Of a DNA stretch of 12,574 nucleotides, positions 1-6,387 are shown in pieces; the first letter of the stretch is position 1; the number at the start of each line of letters is the position of its first letter. Source of the stretch: Romboutsia sp. 13368. Lineage in GTDB: Bacteria; Bacillota; Clostridia; Peptostreptococcales; Peptostreptococcaceae. The stretch lies in assembly GCF_018336475.1 (NCBI RefSeq), contig NZ_CP048741.1, forward strand, positions 2,486,114 to 2,498,687, written 5' to 3'. A model generated the notes under the pieces. It had not been told where the DNA came from and did no database searches. It was given only the letters and a program-made list of their open reading frames with translations. A program made the position numbers and the translations under genes.

Positions 1-133
1 AATACTTAAAATTTATATAGAATAATAATATATATACAAATATATAGAATTATTCTGTATAAATATATCTAAAATAAATTAGAATTTGATAGAATAGGTC
101 GAAATAAAATAATAAAAAGTTTGAATAATACTA

Positions 134-162
134 TTGAAAGATGGTATTATATATAATATAAT
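134..162 (+). promoter_or_regulatory. Predicted sigma-A promoter of the serS transcript
   Basis: A -35 box TTGAAA (134-139) and a -10 box TATAAT (157-162) are separated by 17 bases. This predicts transcription starting near 169, shortly before the first stem of the T-box leader. The surrounding 1-133 is very AT-rich and I see no gene in it. Confidence 0.65.
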
Positions 163-185
163 GATTATCAAATAAAACAATTAGT

Positions 186-432
186 TTAAAAGCTTTGAAG
201 GAAAATAGTAAAAGATATGTTTGTATTCAGAGAGTGAGTGGTTGGTGAGAACTCATTACAATGATTTTTGAATCTATTCTGGAGCTTCTAGTCGGAAAGA
301 ATAGTAAGATTAGACGTATACCTACGTTACAGGATTGAGAGGACTATACATAATATTGTATGGTCAATTAGGGTGGCAACGCGGAGTAAAGACTTTCGTC
401 CCTTTTTATAGGGGATAGAAGGTCTTTTTTTA
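186..432 (+). promoter_or_regulatory. Serine-specific T-box riboswitch upstream of serS
   Basis: This is a tRNA-sensing leader that reads through its terminator when tRNA-Ser is uncharged. Stem I shows a base helix (AAGCTTT 190-196 with GGAGCTT 281-287), the AGTA half of the S-turn (207-210), an AGAGAGTG distal-bulge-like stretch and a GGTGAGA apical motif. On the 3' side, GAA is followed by the specifier TCT (273-275), a serine codon, then ATTC. The T-box core AGGGTGGCAACGCGG lies at 370-384, and its bulge TGGC (374-377) is complementary to a GCCA tRNA 3' end. The terminator follows at once. The specifier was chosen by comparing the flanking sequence with glycine T-boxes as I remember them, so its exact position is an inference. 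The serine identity is supported by the downstream gene. Confidence 0.92.
388..432 (+). terminator. T-box conditional intrinsic terminator
   Basis: The arm GACTTTCGTCCC pairs, with G-U wobbles and a small internal loop, with GGGGATAGAAGGTC, and is followed by a run of T. In the T-box mechanism this hairpin competes with the antiterminator formed by the 370-384 core. Confidence 0.85.
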
Positions 433-574
433 TTGTAATTAATTGTTTTAGAATAGGTATTTATAAAAAACAAATAAGATAACGTTATTAAAATATGTAC
501 ATAAAATATTAAGCGAGCTAAAAATTTTAAATATTTAAATATATCTATAAAAAATAAATAAAGGAGGAAGTAGA

Positions 575-1858
575 ATGTTAGATATAAAAAGAATAAGAGA
601 AAATTTAGAAGACATAAAAAAAGCAATGGATAGAAGAGGGGAAAAAGAATTTGATTTAGATGCTGTAGTTGCATTAGATGATAAGAGAAGAGAGTTACTT
701 AAAGAAGTTGAAGTAATGAAAAATGAGTTAAATGTAGAATCTAAGAAAATACCTCAACTTATAAAAGAAGGCAAAGATGTAGATGCTGCAAAAGCTCAAT
801 TAAAAGAATTATCAGATAAGATAAAAGCTATAGATGAGCAAGTTAGAACAGTTGAAGCTGAAATGGAATACAACTTAATGAGAATCCCTAATGTTCCTCA
901 TCCAGATGTTCCACAAGGAACTACAGATGAAGATAACATTGAGATAAGACAATGGGGAGAAACTCCAAAGTTTGATTTCGAAGGTAAAGCACACTGGGAT
1001 ATAGGTACAGGTTTAGGAATATTAGATTTCGAAACAGCTGGTAAAATAACTGGTTCAAGATTTACTTTATACAAAGGATTAGGAGCTAGACTTGAAAGAG
1101 CTATAATAAACTTCTTCTTAAATACTCATACAGAAGAGCATGGATATACAGAAGTTTTACCTCCTTTCATGGCAAATAGAGCAAGTTTCATAGGAACAGG
1201 ACAATTACCAAAGTTTGAAGAAGATATGTTTAAAATAGAAGGAGCAGAATACTTCTTAATACCAACAGCAGAGGTTCCAGTAACTAATATACATAGAGAT
1301 GAAATATTAACTGCAGATCAATTACCTATAAAATATTGTGCGTACACTCCATGTTTCAGATCTGAAGCAGGATCTGCTGGTAGAGATACAAGAGGATTAG
1401 TAAGACAACATCAATTCAATAAAGTTGAATTAGTTAAATTCTGTGATCCTCAAAATTCTTATGAAGAATTAGAAAAATTAACTAACGATGCAGAAAGAAT
1501 GTTACAATTATTAGGATTACCATACAGAGTAGTTAGAATATGTACAGGAGACTTAGGATTTACTGCAGCATTTAAATATGACTTAGAAGTATGGATGCCA
1601 AGTTACAATAGATATGTTGAAATATCTTCTTGTTCAAACTTTGAAGATTTCCAAGCTAGAAGAGCTGGCATAAGATTCAAGAGAGATAAGAAATCTAAAG
1701 CTGAATACGTTCATACATTAAATGGTTCAGGATTAGCAGTAGGAAGAACATTAGCTGCTATATTAGAAAACTATCAACAAGCTGATGGATCAGTAGTTGT
1801 TCCAGAAGTATTAAGACCATACATGGGTGTAGATGTTATAAAGAAAAATGAATTATAA
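575..1858 (+). CDS. serS: Seryl-tRNA synthetase (class II)
   Basis: This cytoplasmic enzyme activates serine with ATP and charges tRNA-Ser (and tRNA-Sec where present). At 427 residues it is normal length for bacterial SerRS. Residues about 1-105 are charged and heptad-like, matching the N-terminal antiparallel coiled-coil arm that grips the long variable arm of tRNA-Ser. Class II motif 1 lies near 167-196. The serine-pocket TAE is at 231-233. Motif 2 (FRSEAGSAGRDTRGLVRQHQ) is at 261-280 and motif 3 (NGSGLAVGRTLAA) at 383-395. The start is fixed by AAGGAGGA (561-568), six bases before the ATG. Expression should be controlled by the serine T-box leader. The gene is monocistronic, with a terminator 18 bases after the stop. 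Confidence 0.98.
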   Translation: MLDIKRIRENLEDIKKAMDRRGEKEFDLDAVVALDDKRRELLKEVEVMKNELNVESKKIPQLIKEGKDVDAAKAQLKELSDKIKAIDEQVRTVEAEMEYNLMRIPNVPHPDVPQGTTDEDNIEIRQWGETPKFDFEGKAHWDIGTGLGILDFETAGKITGSRFTLYKGLGARLERAIINFFLNTHTEEHGYTEVLPPFMANRASFIGTGQLPKFEEDMFKIEGAEYFLIPTAEVPVTNIHRDEILTADQLPIKYCAYTPCFRSEAGSAGRDTRGLVRQHQFNKVELVKFCDPQNSYEELEKLTNDAERMLQLLGLPYRVVRICTGDLGFTAAFKYDLEVWMPSYNRYVEISSCSNFEDFQARRAGIRFKRDKKSKAEYVHTLNGSGLAVGRTLAAILENYQQADGSVVVPEVLRPYMGVDVIKKNEL

Positions 1859-1875
1859 GATATAGTTAATATAAT

Positions 1876-1910
1876 AAGGAGAGTATTTAAAAATACTCTC
1901 CTTTAATTTT
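1876..1910 (+). terminator. Intrinsic terminator after serS
   Basis: AAGGAGAGTATTT (1876-1888) pairs perfectly with AAATACTCTCCTT (1891-1903), followed by a T-rich tail. Confidence 0.9.
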
Positions 1911-2307
1911 TAGAATATATTAAAGAGATATATTTTAAAATTATTAATCTGAAAAATTATATTACTTAGTTCTATGATGGAACACTCTTTTAATAGAATA
2001 TAGTATTAAATATTAAAGGAGATATTAGAATGAGTAAAAATATTGATTCTAAGCTAGCGTTATTTACATCTATAGTTTTAATAAATATAGAATATATAAT
2101 TTTGATAATATAAAAATAATATATTCTATAATAAATATCGAGAAGTGTTTAGTTTTTGTATTACTTTTTATATTATCGTTATTATATATCTTTAATACAC
2201 TTGTAAATTAAAAAGATATATATGGATATGCATTATATTATGCTAATACAGTATTGAGGATTAAATAAATTTGAACTTATATTATAGGTCGAATATTTAA
2301 ATTTCAG
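1911..2307. other. AT-rich intergenic region between serS and tadA
   Basis: Apart from one possible 27-codon ORF (2030-2113), I see no gene, RNA family or mobile-element signature. The stretch contains a perfect 12-bp inverted repeat (TATAGAATATAT 2086-2097 and ATATATTCTATA 2119-2130) without a T-run. After that repeat, a second frame (about 2116-2211) encodes a short hydrophobic stretch ending in TAA. This could mean a decayed small membrane-protein gene, but the base composition makes such ORFs common by chance. Confidence 0.5.
2030..2113 (+). CDS. Possible 27-residue hydrophobic small protein
   Basis: I do not recognise this product. The ATG is preceded by AAAGGAG (2015-2021) with an eight-base spacer, as good a ribosome site as any in the window. 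The peptide starts MSKNIDSKLALF and continues as a mostly Ile/Leu/Val stretch with one Glu, ending at TAA. It could be a real single-segment membrane peptide, or the start of a frame-broken gene, since a different frame continues hydrophobic to about 2211. No promoter stands out. The only support is the ribosome site. Confidence 0.3.
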   Translation: MSKNIDSKLALFTSIVLINIEYIILII

Positions 2308-2336
2308 TTGAAATATAAAATAAACTGTGATAATAT
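2308..2336 (+). promoter_or_regulatory. Predicted promoter for tadA and the downstream RNAs
   Basis: TTGAAA (2308-2313) is followed by the overlapping -10 candidates GATAAT (2329-2334, with an extended TG at 2326-2327) and TAATAT (2331-2336, 17-base spacer). The predicted start is near 2341. A GGTCGAA heptamer lies just upstream at 2287-2293. Confidence 0.5.
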
Positions 2337-2364
2337 AAACTTGTTATAAGTTTTAGGAGGACCA

Positions 2365-2817
2365 ATGGAAAACTCGCATTATATGAAAGAGGCTTTAAAA
2401 GAAGCACATAAGGCATATGAAAAAGGTGAAACACCTATAGGAGCTATAATAGTAAAAAATAATGAGATTATAGCAAGAGCACATAACTTAACAGAAACAT
2501 TAAACGATTGTACAGCTCATGCAGAGGTCTTAGCTATAAGACAAGCTTCAGAAAAATTAGGTGGTTGGAGATTAGTTGATTGTGACTTATATGTAACAAT
2601 GGAGCCATGTATTATGTGTAGTGGAGCAATAGTTCATTCTAGAATAAAAAAACTTATAATTGGAACTAAACATATAAAAAATTCATATACAGAAAAACAA
2701 CATGAATTTAAAATAGATTATTATAAAGACAATAATATCGAGACCACATTTGGTATACTACAAGAAGAATGCTCTAATATATTACAAGAATTTTTTAAGA
2801 AATTAAGGAAAAGATAA
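2365..2817 (+). CDS. tadA: tRNA-specific adenosine deaminase
   Basis: TadA converts A34 to inosine in the wobble position of tRNA-Arg(ACG). It is a zinc enzyme of the cytidine deaminase superfamily and works as a cytoplasmic homodimer. The zinc ligands and catalytic glutamate are present: HAE at 52-54 and PCIMC at 81-85. Length (150 aa) is typical. AGGAGG (2355-2360) lies four bases before the ATG, slightly close; M7 is a possible but less likely start. Downstream of PCxxC the protein is divergent. A gap-free comparison with E. coli TadA puts His103 where E. coli has Asp108, and the usual Lys-x-Gly-Ala segment reads KNSYTEK. The conserved C-terminal GIL-EEC-EFF pattern is kept. The stop is three bases before a tRNA gene, so the two are probably co-transcribed. 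Confidence 0.93.
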   Translation: MENSHYMKEALKEAHKAYEKGETPIGAIIVKNNEIIARAHNLTETLNDCTAHAEVLAIRQASEKLGGWRLVDCDLYVTMEPCIMCSGAIVHSRIKKLIIGTKHIKNSYTEKQHEFKIDYYKDNNIETTFGILQEECSNILQEFFKKLRKR

Positions 2818-2820
2818 TAT

Positions 2821-2912
2821 GGAGAGTTGGTCGAGATGGTCGAAGGCGCTCGCCTGGAAAGTGAGTATACGTCAAAAGCGTATCATGGGTTCGAATCCCA
2901 TACTCTCCGCCA
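2821..2912 (+). tRNA. tRNA-Ser(GGA)
   Basis: The acceptor GGAGAGT (2821-2827) pairs with ACTCTCC (2902-2908), followed by discriminator G and an encoded CCA (2910-2912). The anticodon stem CTCGC/GTGAG encloses the loop CTGGAAA, with anticodon GGA at 2856-2858, which reads UCC and UCU. A long variable arm (TATACG...CGTATC) is diagnostic of serine tRNA. TTCGAAT forms the T loop. It lies between tadA and the SRP RNA, very probably in one transcript. Confidence 0.98.
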
Positions 2913-2940
2913 GAGAATAATTTAAATATGGTTGTAATTT

Positions 2941-3208
2941 TGCTGTACTAGATGGGGAGGTAGCGGTGCCCTGTAACCTGCAATCCGCTATAGCAGGATT
3001 GAATTCCATCTAGAGGCTTTGTCTTGTAAGGCTGCCCTAAATAAGTGGTGTTGACGTTTAGGTCCTACGCAACGGAAACTCATGAACCCCGTCAGATCCG
3101 GAAGGAAGCAGCGGTAAGTGATCACTTTCGTGTGCCGTAGGGGTGCCTAAGCCGAGCTAACTGTTTAGGTAACGCTTGTAAGTCAAAGTCAATAGATGGT
3201 GTACAGCA
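2941..3208 (+). ncRNA. ffs: Signal recognition particle RNA, large bacterial (Alu-containing) type
   Basis: This RNA forms SRP with Ffh and directs membrane and secretory proteins to the translocon. The ends pair (TGCTGTAC 2941-2948 with GTACAGCA 3201-3208), giving about 268 nt, as in the Bacillus/Clostridium long form with an Alu domain. The S-domain signature GTCAGATCCGGAAGGAAGCA sits near 3090-3110 and carries the GGAA tetraloop and asymmetric loop bound by Ffh. The 5' part (GGGGAGGTAGCGGTGCC) matches the Alu domain. It begins 28 bases after the tRNA and ends before a terminator. The ends are assigned from pairing, so allow a few bases of error. Confidence 0.96.
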
Positions 3209-3225
3209 TTTAATATATAAAATAG

Positions 3226-3249
3226 AATCCCTTTAATAGGGATTTTTTT
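3226..3249 (+). terminator. Intrinsic terminator after the SRP RNA
   Basis: AATCCC (3226-3231) and GGGATT (3239-3244) enclose a seven-base loop and are followed by an unbroken run of T to 3249. It closes the tadA - tRNA-Ser - SRP RNA unit. Confidence 0.88.
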
Positions 3250-3290
3250 AATATGCAAAATTTTAATTTATATAACTTTATTAAAGATAA

Positions 3291-3299
3291 TGATATAAT
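3291..3299 (+). promoter_or_regulatory. Candidate extended -10 promoter for dnaX
   Basis: TGATATAAT forms an extended -10 element, with no convincing -35 box upstream. The same ten bases, TGATATAATA, recur upstream of ebfC. It lies after the SRP RNA terminator and about 60 bases before the dnaX start. Confidence 0.4.
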
Positions 3300-3358
3300 A
3301 TTTCAAGATATAGGAAATTAATATATTAGATTGATTTTTAAATTAAGGAGAGAGAGGA

Positions 3359-4993
3359 ATGCATAAAGCCTTATATAGATCGTATAGACCTCAAAACTTT
3401 GAAGATGTTGTAGGTCAAGAACATATTATAAGAACATTAAAGAATCAGATAGAGAATAATAATGTAGGTCATGCTTATTTATTTTCAGGGACAAGGGGAA
3501 CAGGTAAAACATCAACAGCAAAGATATTTGCTAGAGCTGTTAACTGTGAAAATAGTGTTAATCAAGAACCTTGTAATGAGTGTGACGTTTGTAGAGATAT
3601 ATTAAATGATAATATTATGGATGTAGTAGAGATAGATGCAGCATCTAATAATAGTGTAGACGATATAAGAGAGCTTAGAGAGAATGTTAAGTATTCTCCT
3701 GCTAAAGCAAAGTATAAAGTTTATATAATAGATGAGGTTCATATGCTTTCTCAAGGTGCATTTAACGCATTATTAAAGACATTAGAAGAGCCACCATCAT
3801 ATGTTATATTTATACTGGCTACTACAGAGCCACATAAAATACCAGCAACTATATTATCAAGATGTCAGAGATTTGATTTCAAAAGAGTTACTGTTAAAGA
3901 TATGACTACTAGAATGCAAAAAATTTGTGATGAAGAAAATATAGAAGTAGAAGAAAAGGCACTTAATCTAATAGCAAGAAACTCTCAAGGGGCGTTAAGA
4001 GATGCTCTTAGTATATTAGACCAATGTATATCTTTTTCAGATAATAAAATAGAATACAAAGATGCAGTAGAATTATTAGGAACTGTAAATATTGAACAAT
4101 TATTTGAAATGGCACAATCTATAATAGATCAAGATACAAAAAAATCACTTCAAATATTAAATGAATTTGTTGTATGGGGAAAAGATATAAGAAATTTAAT
4201 CAATGATTTAATAGACCACTTTAGAAACTTAATGGTATGTAAGGTATCTACAGAGCTAGATGAAATAATATCATTACCAGAAGAAACTATAAAGCTATTA
4301 AAAGATCAATCTAAGGTTGTAGAAGTTAATGATTTAATAAGAATATTAAATATATTATCAGAAACTCAAGATAACATGAAAGTATCATCAAATCCAAGAG
4401 TATTAGCAGAAGTAACTATGATGAAAATTGCACAACCTATGTTTGATGAAAGTAAAGAAGCATTGATAAAAAGGATAGAAAATTTAGAGAAAACTATTGA
4501 GAGCGGGAATATAAAGGTAAATTTAAGTGAAAATAATATACATTCTAATGAAATAGTTGTAGAAGAAGAACATGAAGAAGTAGTTTATGAAAATGTAAAA
4601 AGTGAAGATGTTAAATTAGTAGAATCATCTTGGCAAAAGATAAGACAAAAAATAAAAGAAGATAAAGTAAATAAACAAATGCCAGTATATTTCTTATTGG
4701 GAGATGTAAGTGGATTTAATGTTCATAATAATAATTTATATATAATTTATGGACATGGATTTGAATTTGCTAAGAAGAGATTAAGCAATCCAGAGACTAT
4801 ATCATATATAGAGCAAATGATAAGGGAAACTATAAATAGAAGCTTTAGTATAAAAATAATATTAGAATCCGAAGTAAAGAATATAGAACTTGAGATAAAG
4901 AATGAGAAGATAGATGAAGGTGAAAAATTGTTAAAATCTTTAGTTAAAGAAGATATACTTGAAATAAAGGATAATGAAGAAAAACAAGATTAA
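3359..4993 (+). CDS. dnaX: DNA polymerase III gamma/tau subunit (clamp loader)
   Basis: This AAA+ ATPase loads the DnaN sliding clamp and couples the replicative polymerases at the fork. Walker A GTRGTGKTS is at 44-52. A four-cysteine zinc module follows (C63, C72, C75, C78). Walker B with DEVH is at 125-128, sensor 1 is near ATTEPH (154-159), the arginine-finger SRC is at 167-169, and sensor 2 GALRDALS is at 211-218. The helical collar follows, then an acidic, low-complexity C-terminal tau region. At 544 aa it is close to full-length Firmicute DnaX. AAGGAGAG precedes the ATG. An A7 run at 4138-4144 reads A-AAA-AAA in frame, a possible -1 slippery site that would give a 268-residue product. 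I see no obvious stimulatory hairpin. It heads the dnaX - ebfC - recR block. Confidence 0.98.
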   Translation: MHKALYRSYRPQNFEDVVGQEHIIRTLKNQIENNNVGHAYLFSGTRGTGKTSTAKIFARAVNCENSVNQEPCNECDVCRDILNDNIMDVVEIDAASNNSVDDIRELRENVKYSPAKAKYKVYIIDEVHMLSQGAFNALLKTLEEPPSYVIFILATTEPHKIPATILSRCQRFDFKRVTVKDMTTRMQKICDEENIEVEEKALNLIARNSQGALRDALSILDQCISFSDNKIEYKDAVELLGTVNIEQLFEMAQSIIDQDTKKSLQILNEFVVWGKDIRNLINDLIDHFRNLMVCKVSTELDEIISLPEETIKLLKDQSKVVEVNDLIRILNILSETQDNMKVSSNPRVLAEVTMMKIAQPMFDESKEALIKRIENLEKTIESGNIKVNLSENNIHSNEIVVEEEHEEVVYENVKSEDVKLVESSWQKIRQKIKEDKVNKQMPVYFLLGDVSGFNVHNNNLYIIYGHGFEFAKKRLSNPETISYIEQMIRETINRSFSIKIILESEVKNIELEIKNEKIDEGEKLLKSLVKEDILEIKDNEEKQD

Positions 4994-5008
4994 TAATAAA
5001 AAAGATTA

Positions 5009-5017
5009 TGATATAAT
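5009..5017 (+). promoter_or_regulatory. Candidate internal promoter for ebfC-recR
   Basis: TGATATAAT, an extended -10 motif identical to the one before dnaX, lies 40 bases upstream of the ebfC start without a clear -35. ebfC-recR may be transcribed both from here and by read-through from dnaX. Confidence 0.35.
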
Positions 5018-5056
5018 AATAAAATATAGACAAATTTTTAAAGGAGGATTTTAGTT

Positions 5057-5401
5057 ATGGCTAAAAGAGGTTTTGGAGGCGGAATGATGCCTGGAAATAT
5101 GAATAATTTATTAAAGCAAGCTCAAAAGATGCAAGAAAATATGCAAAAAATGCAAGCTGAGTTAGAAGCAAAGGAAATAGAGTCTTCTGTTGGTGGAGGA
5201 GCTGTTACTGTAAAGGTTAATGGTAAGAAAGAATTAATAGATATAAACATAAAACCAGAAGTAGTTGATCCAGATGATATAGAAATGTTACAAGATTTAG
5301 TTTTAAGTGCTGTTAATGAAGCATTAAGAAGTGTTGATGAAATGCAATCAAGTCAAATGAGTAAAGTAACTGGAGGAATGAATATACCAGGATTATTCTA
5401 G
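5057..5401 (+). CDS. ebfC: YbaB/EbfC-family nucleoid-associated protein
   Basis: This small homodimeric DNA-binding protein is found almost universally between dnaX and recR. Family members bind DNA as tweezer-like dimers and affect nucleoid structure and expression. The N-terminus is rich in Gly and Met (residues 4-17). A long helix follows with repeating Lys-Met-Gln (NNLLKQAQKMQENMQKMQ, about 16-33). The characteristic glycine turn GGGA leads to the strand VTVKVNGKKEL near 46-61. A helix, DLVLSAVNEAL, comes next, then a Met/Gly tail ending in PGLF. The length of 114 aa is typical. AAGGAGGA (5041-5048) is eight bases before the ATG. The gap to recR is 11 bases, so the two are co-transcribed. 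Confidence 0.95.
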   Translation: MAKRGFGGGMMPGNMNNLLKQAQKMQENMQKMQAELEAKEIESSVGGGAVTVKVNGKKELIDINIKPEVVDPDDIEMLQDLVLSAVNEALRSVDEMQSSQMSKVTGGMNIPGLF

Positions 5402-5412
5402 TAGGTGATTAT

Positions 5413-6012
5413 ATGCAAGTTTACACAGGGCCTATAACAAGGCTTATAGAAGAATTTTCAAAGCTTCCTGGAGTTGGAAGAAAAACAGCTCAAAGATTAG
5501 CATTCCATATTATAAATATGAATACTAATGATGTAGAAGCTTTATCTAAGGCCATAATAGAGGCTAAAAGAGAAATAAGATATTGTTCTGTTTGTTGTAA
5601 TATAACAGATACAGATCCTTGTAGTATGTGTTCTAATAAAAATAGAGATGCTAGTGTAATATGTGTTGTAGAAGATCCAAGAGATGTAGCTGCAATGGAA
5701 AGAACTAGAGAATTTAAAGGCCAATATCACGTATTAAATGGTGTTATATCTCCTATGGATGGTATAGGACCAGATATGATAAAGATAAAAGAGCTTATAC
5801 AAAGATTAGGAACACAAGATGTAAGAGAAATAATTATGGCTACTAACCCAACAATAGAAGGGGAAGCAACAGCTATGTACATAGCAAGACTTTTAAAACC
5901 AATGGGAATAAAAGTTACAAGAATAGCACATGGTCTACCTGTAGGTGGAGATTTAGAGTATGCAGATGAAGTTACTATATCGAAAGCTTTAGAAGGTAGA
6001 AGAGAAATATAA
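5413..6012 (+). CDS. recR: Recombination mediator protein RecR
   Basis: RecR acts with RecO and RecF to load RecA onto gapped single-stranded DNA in recombinational repair. The 199 aa match the family. The N-terminal helix-hairpin-helix (LPGVGRKTAQRLA, 18-30) is followed by a zinc motif with cysteines at 58, 61, 70 and 73. The Toprim domain runs from about 81 to 175 and starts VICVVEDPRDV with Glu87. The conserved TNPTIEGEATA (144-154) and HGLPVGGDLEYAD (173-185) segments follow. The ribosome site is AGGTGAT, 3' to the usual AGGAGG register but still complementary to the ATCACCT part of the 16S end. The ATG at 5413 gives the standard family N-terminus. A hairpin terminator follows directly. 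Confidence 0.98.
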   Translation: MQVYTGPITRLIEEFSKLPGVGRKTAQRLAFHIINMNTNDVEALSKAIIEAKREIRYCSVCCNITDTDPCSMCSNKNRDASVICVVEDPRDVAAMERTREFKGQYHVLNGVISPMDGIGPDMIKIKELIQRLGTQDVREIIMATNPTIEGEATAMYIARLLKPMGIKVTRIAHGLPVGGDLEYADEVTISKALEGRREI

Positions 6013-6016
6013 AAAT

Positions 6017-6038
6017 CGAGGTATATGCCTCGTTTTTT
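6017..6038 (+). terminator. Intrinsic terminator after recR
   Basis: CGAGG (6017-6021) pairs with CCTCG (6028-6032) around a six-base loop and is followed by six Ts. It ends 21 bases before the next start codon, so it partly separates the small gene from recR; the stem is short and read-through is possible. Confidence 0.75.
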
Positions 6039-6059
6039 ATATTTTAAGAGGAGTGTAAT

Positions 6060-6269
6060 ATGAAAACAACGATGACTTTAGAAAAGTATAAAGCTATGAA
6101 AAAAAAGAATTCTATATCAGAAGAAAAGAAATTAAATAATATAGATATAGATGCTATTATTAAGAAAAAGTCAAAGAAATCTTCAAATAATGTAAATAGT
6201 GAATTTAGAAATAACTATAAGAACTATCAATATGATTATGAAGAAGATTTTTATGAACCTAGATATTAA
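6060..6269 (+). CDS. Small lysine-rich protein of unknown function
   Basis: I do not recognise this 69-residue protein. Residues 1-41 are strongly basic, with several Lys clusters (KAMKKK, IIKKKSKK). Residues 42-54 are Asn/Ser-rich. The tail (55-69) is full of Tyr, Asp and Glu (YQYDYEEDFYEPRY). I see no signal peptide, membrane segment or cysteine, and much of it is probably disordered. The ribosome site is AAGAGGAG with an eight-base spacer, good enough to support translation, and a strong terminator follows. Reading in the same direction just after recR, it may be expressed by leakage through the recR terminator. A nucleic-acid-binding role would suit the charge pattern, but that is a guess. 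Confidence 0.7.
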   Translation: MKTTMTLEKYKAMKKKNSISEEKKLNNIDIDAIIKKKSKKSSNNVNSEFRNNYKNYQYDYEEDFYEPRY

Positions 6270-6285
6270 ATTAAATATTTTACAG

Positions 6286-6328
6286 TAAAAAAGAGCCAAA
6301 TAATAAATTATTTTAGGCTCTTTTTTAT
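6286..6328. terminator. Bidirectional terminator between convergent genes
   Basis: AAAAAAGAGCC (6287-6297) pairs with GGCTCTTTTTT (6316-6326). The stem continues inward through AAATAAT (6298-6304) and ATTATTT (6307-6313). T-runs on the plus strand and A-runs on the other side let it serve both the plus-strand small gene and the minus-strand glycosyltransferase gene. Confidence 0.88.
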
Positions 6329-6354
6329 TTAAATTATTTTAGGCTCTTTTTTAT
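6305..6354. repeat. Tandem duplication of a terminator arm
   Basis: A 24-base unit beginning AAATTATTTTAGGCTC and ending in TTTTTTAT occurs at 6305-6328 and again, identically, at 6331-6354 (period 26). It copies the 3' arm and T-run of the terminator, so the single 5' arm at 6287-6297 could pair with either copy. Confidence 0.9.
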
Positions 6355-6387
6355 ATTATAAAAATTATACTTATTTATAATATACAG

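Noticed and set aside
14..61. Imperfect inverted repeat TATAGAATAAT / ATTATTCTGTATA at the window start
   Set aside because: It has a bulged G, no T-run and AT-only composition, and the upstream gene is not visible, so a terminator call is not supported.
327..674. 115-codon minus-strand ORF rich in Phe, Leu and Tyr
   Set aside because: It lies antisense to the T-box leader and the serS start, has no ribosome site, and its composition is what an AT-rich antisense frame gives.
5542..5730. 62-codon minus-strand ORF with Cys and Thr clusters
   Set aside because: It is a shadow of recR in another frame; recR is strongly supported on the plus strand.
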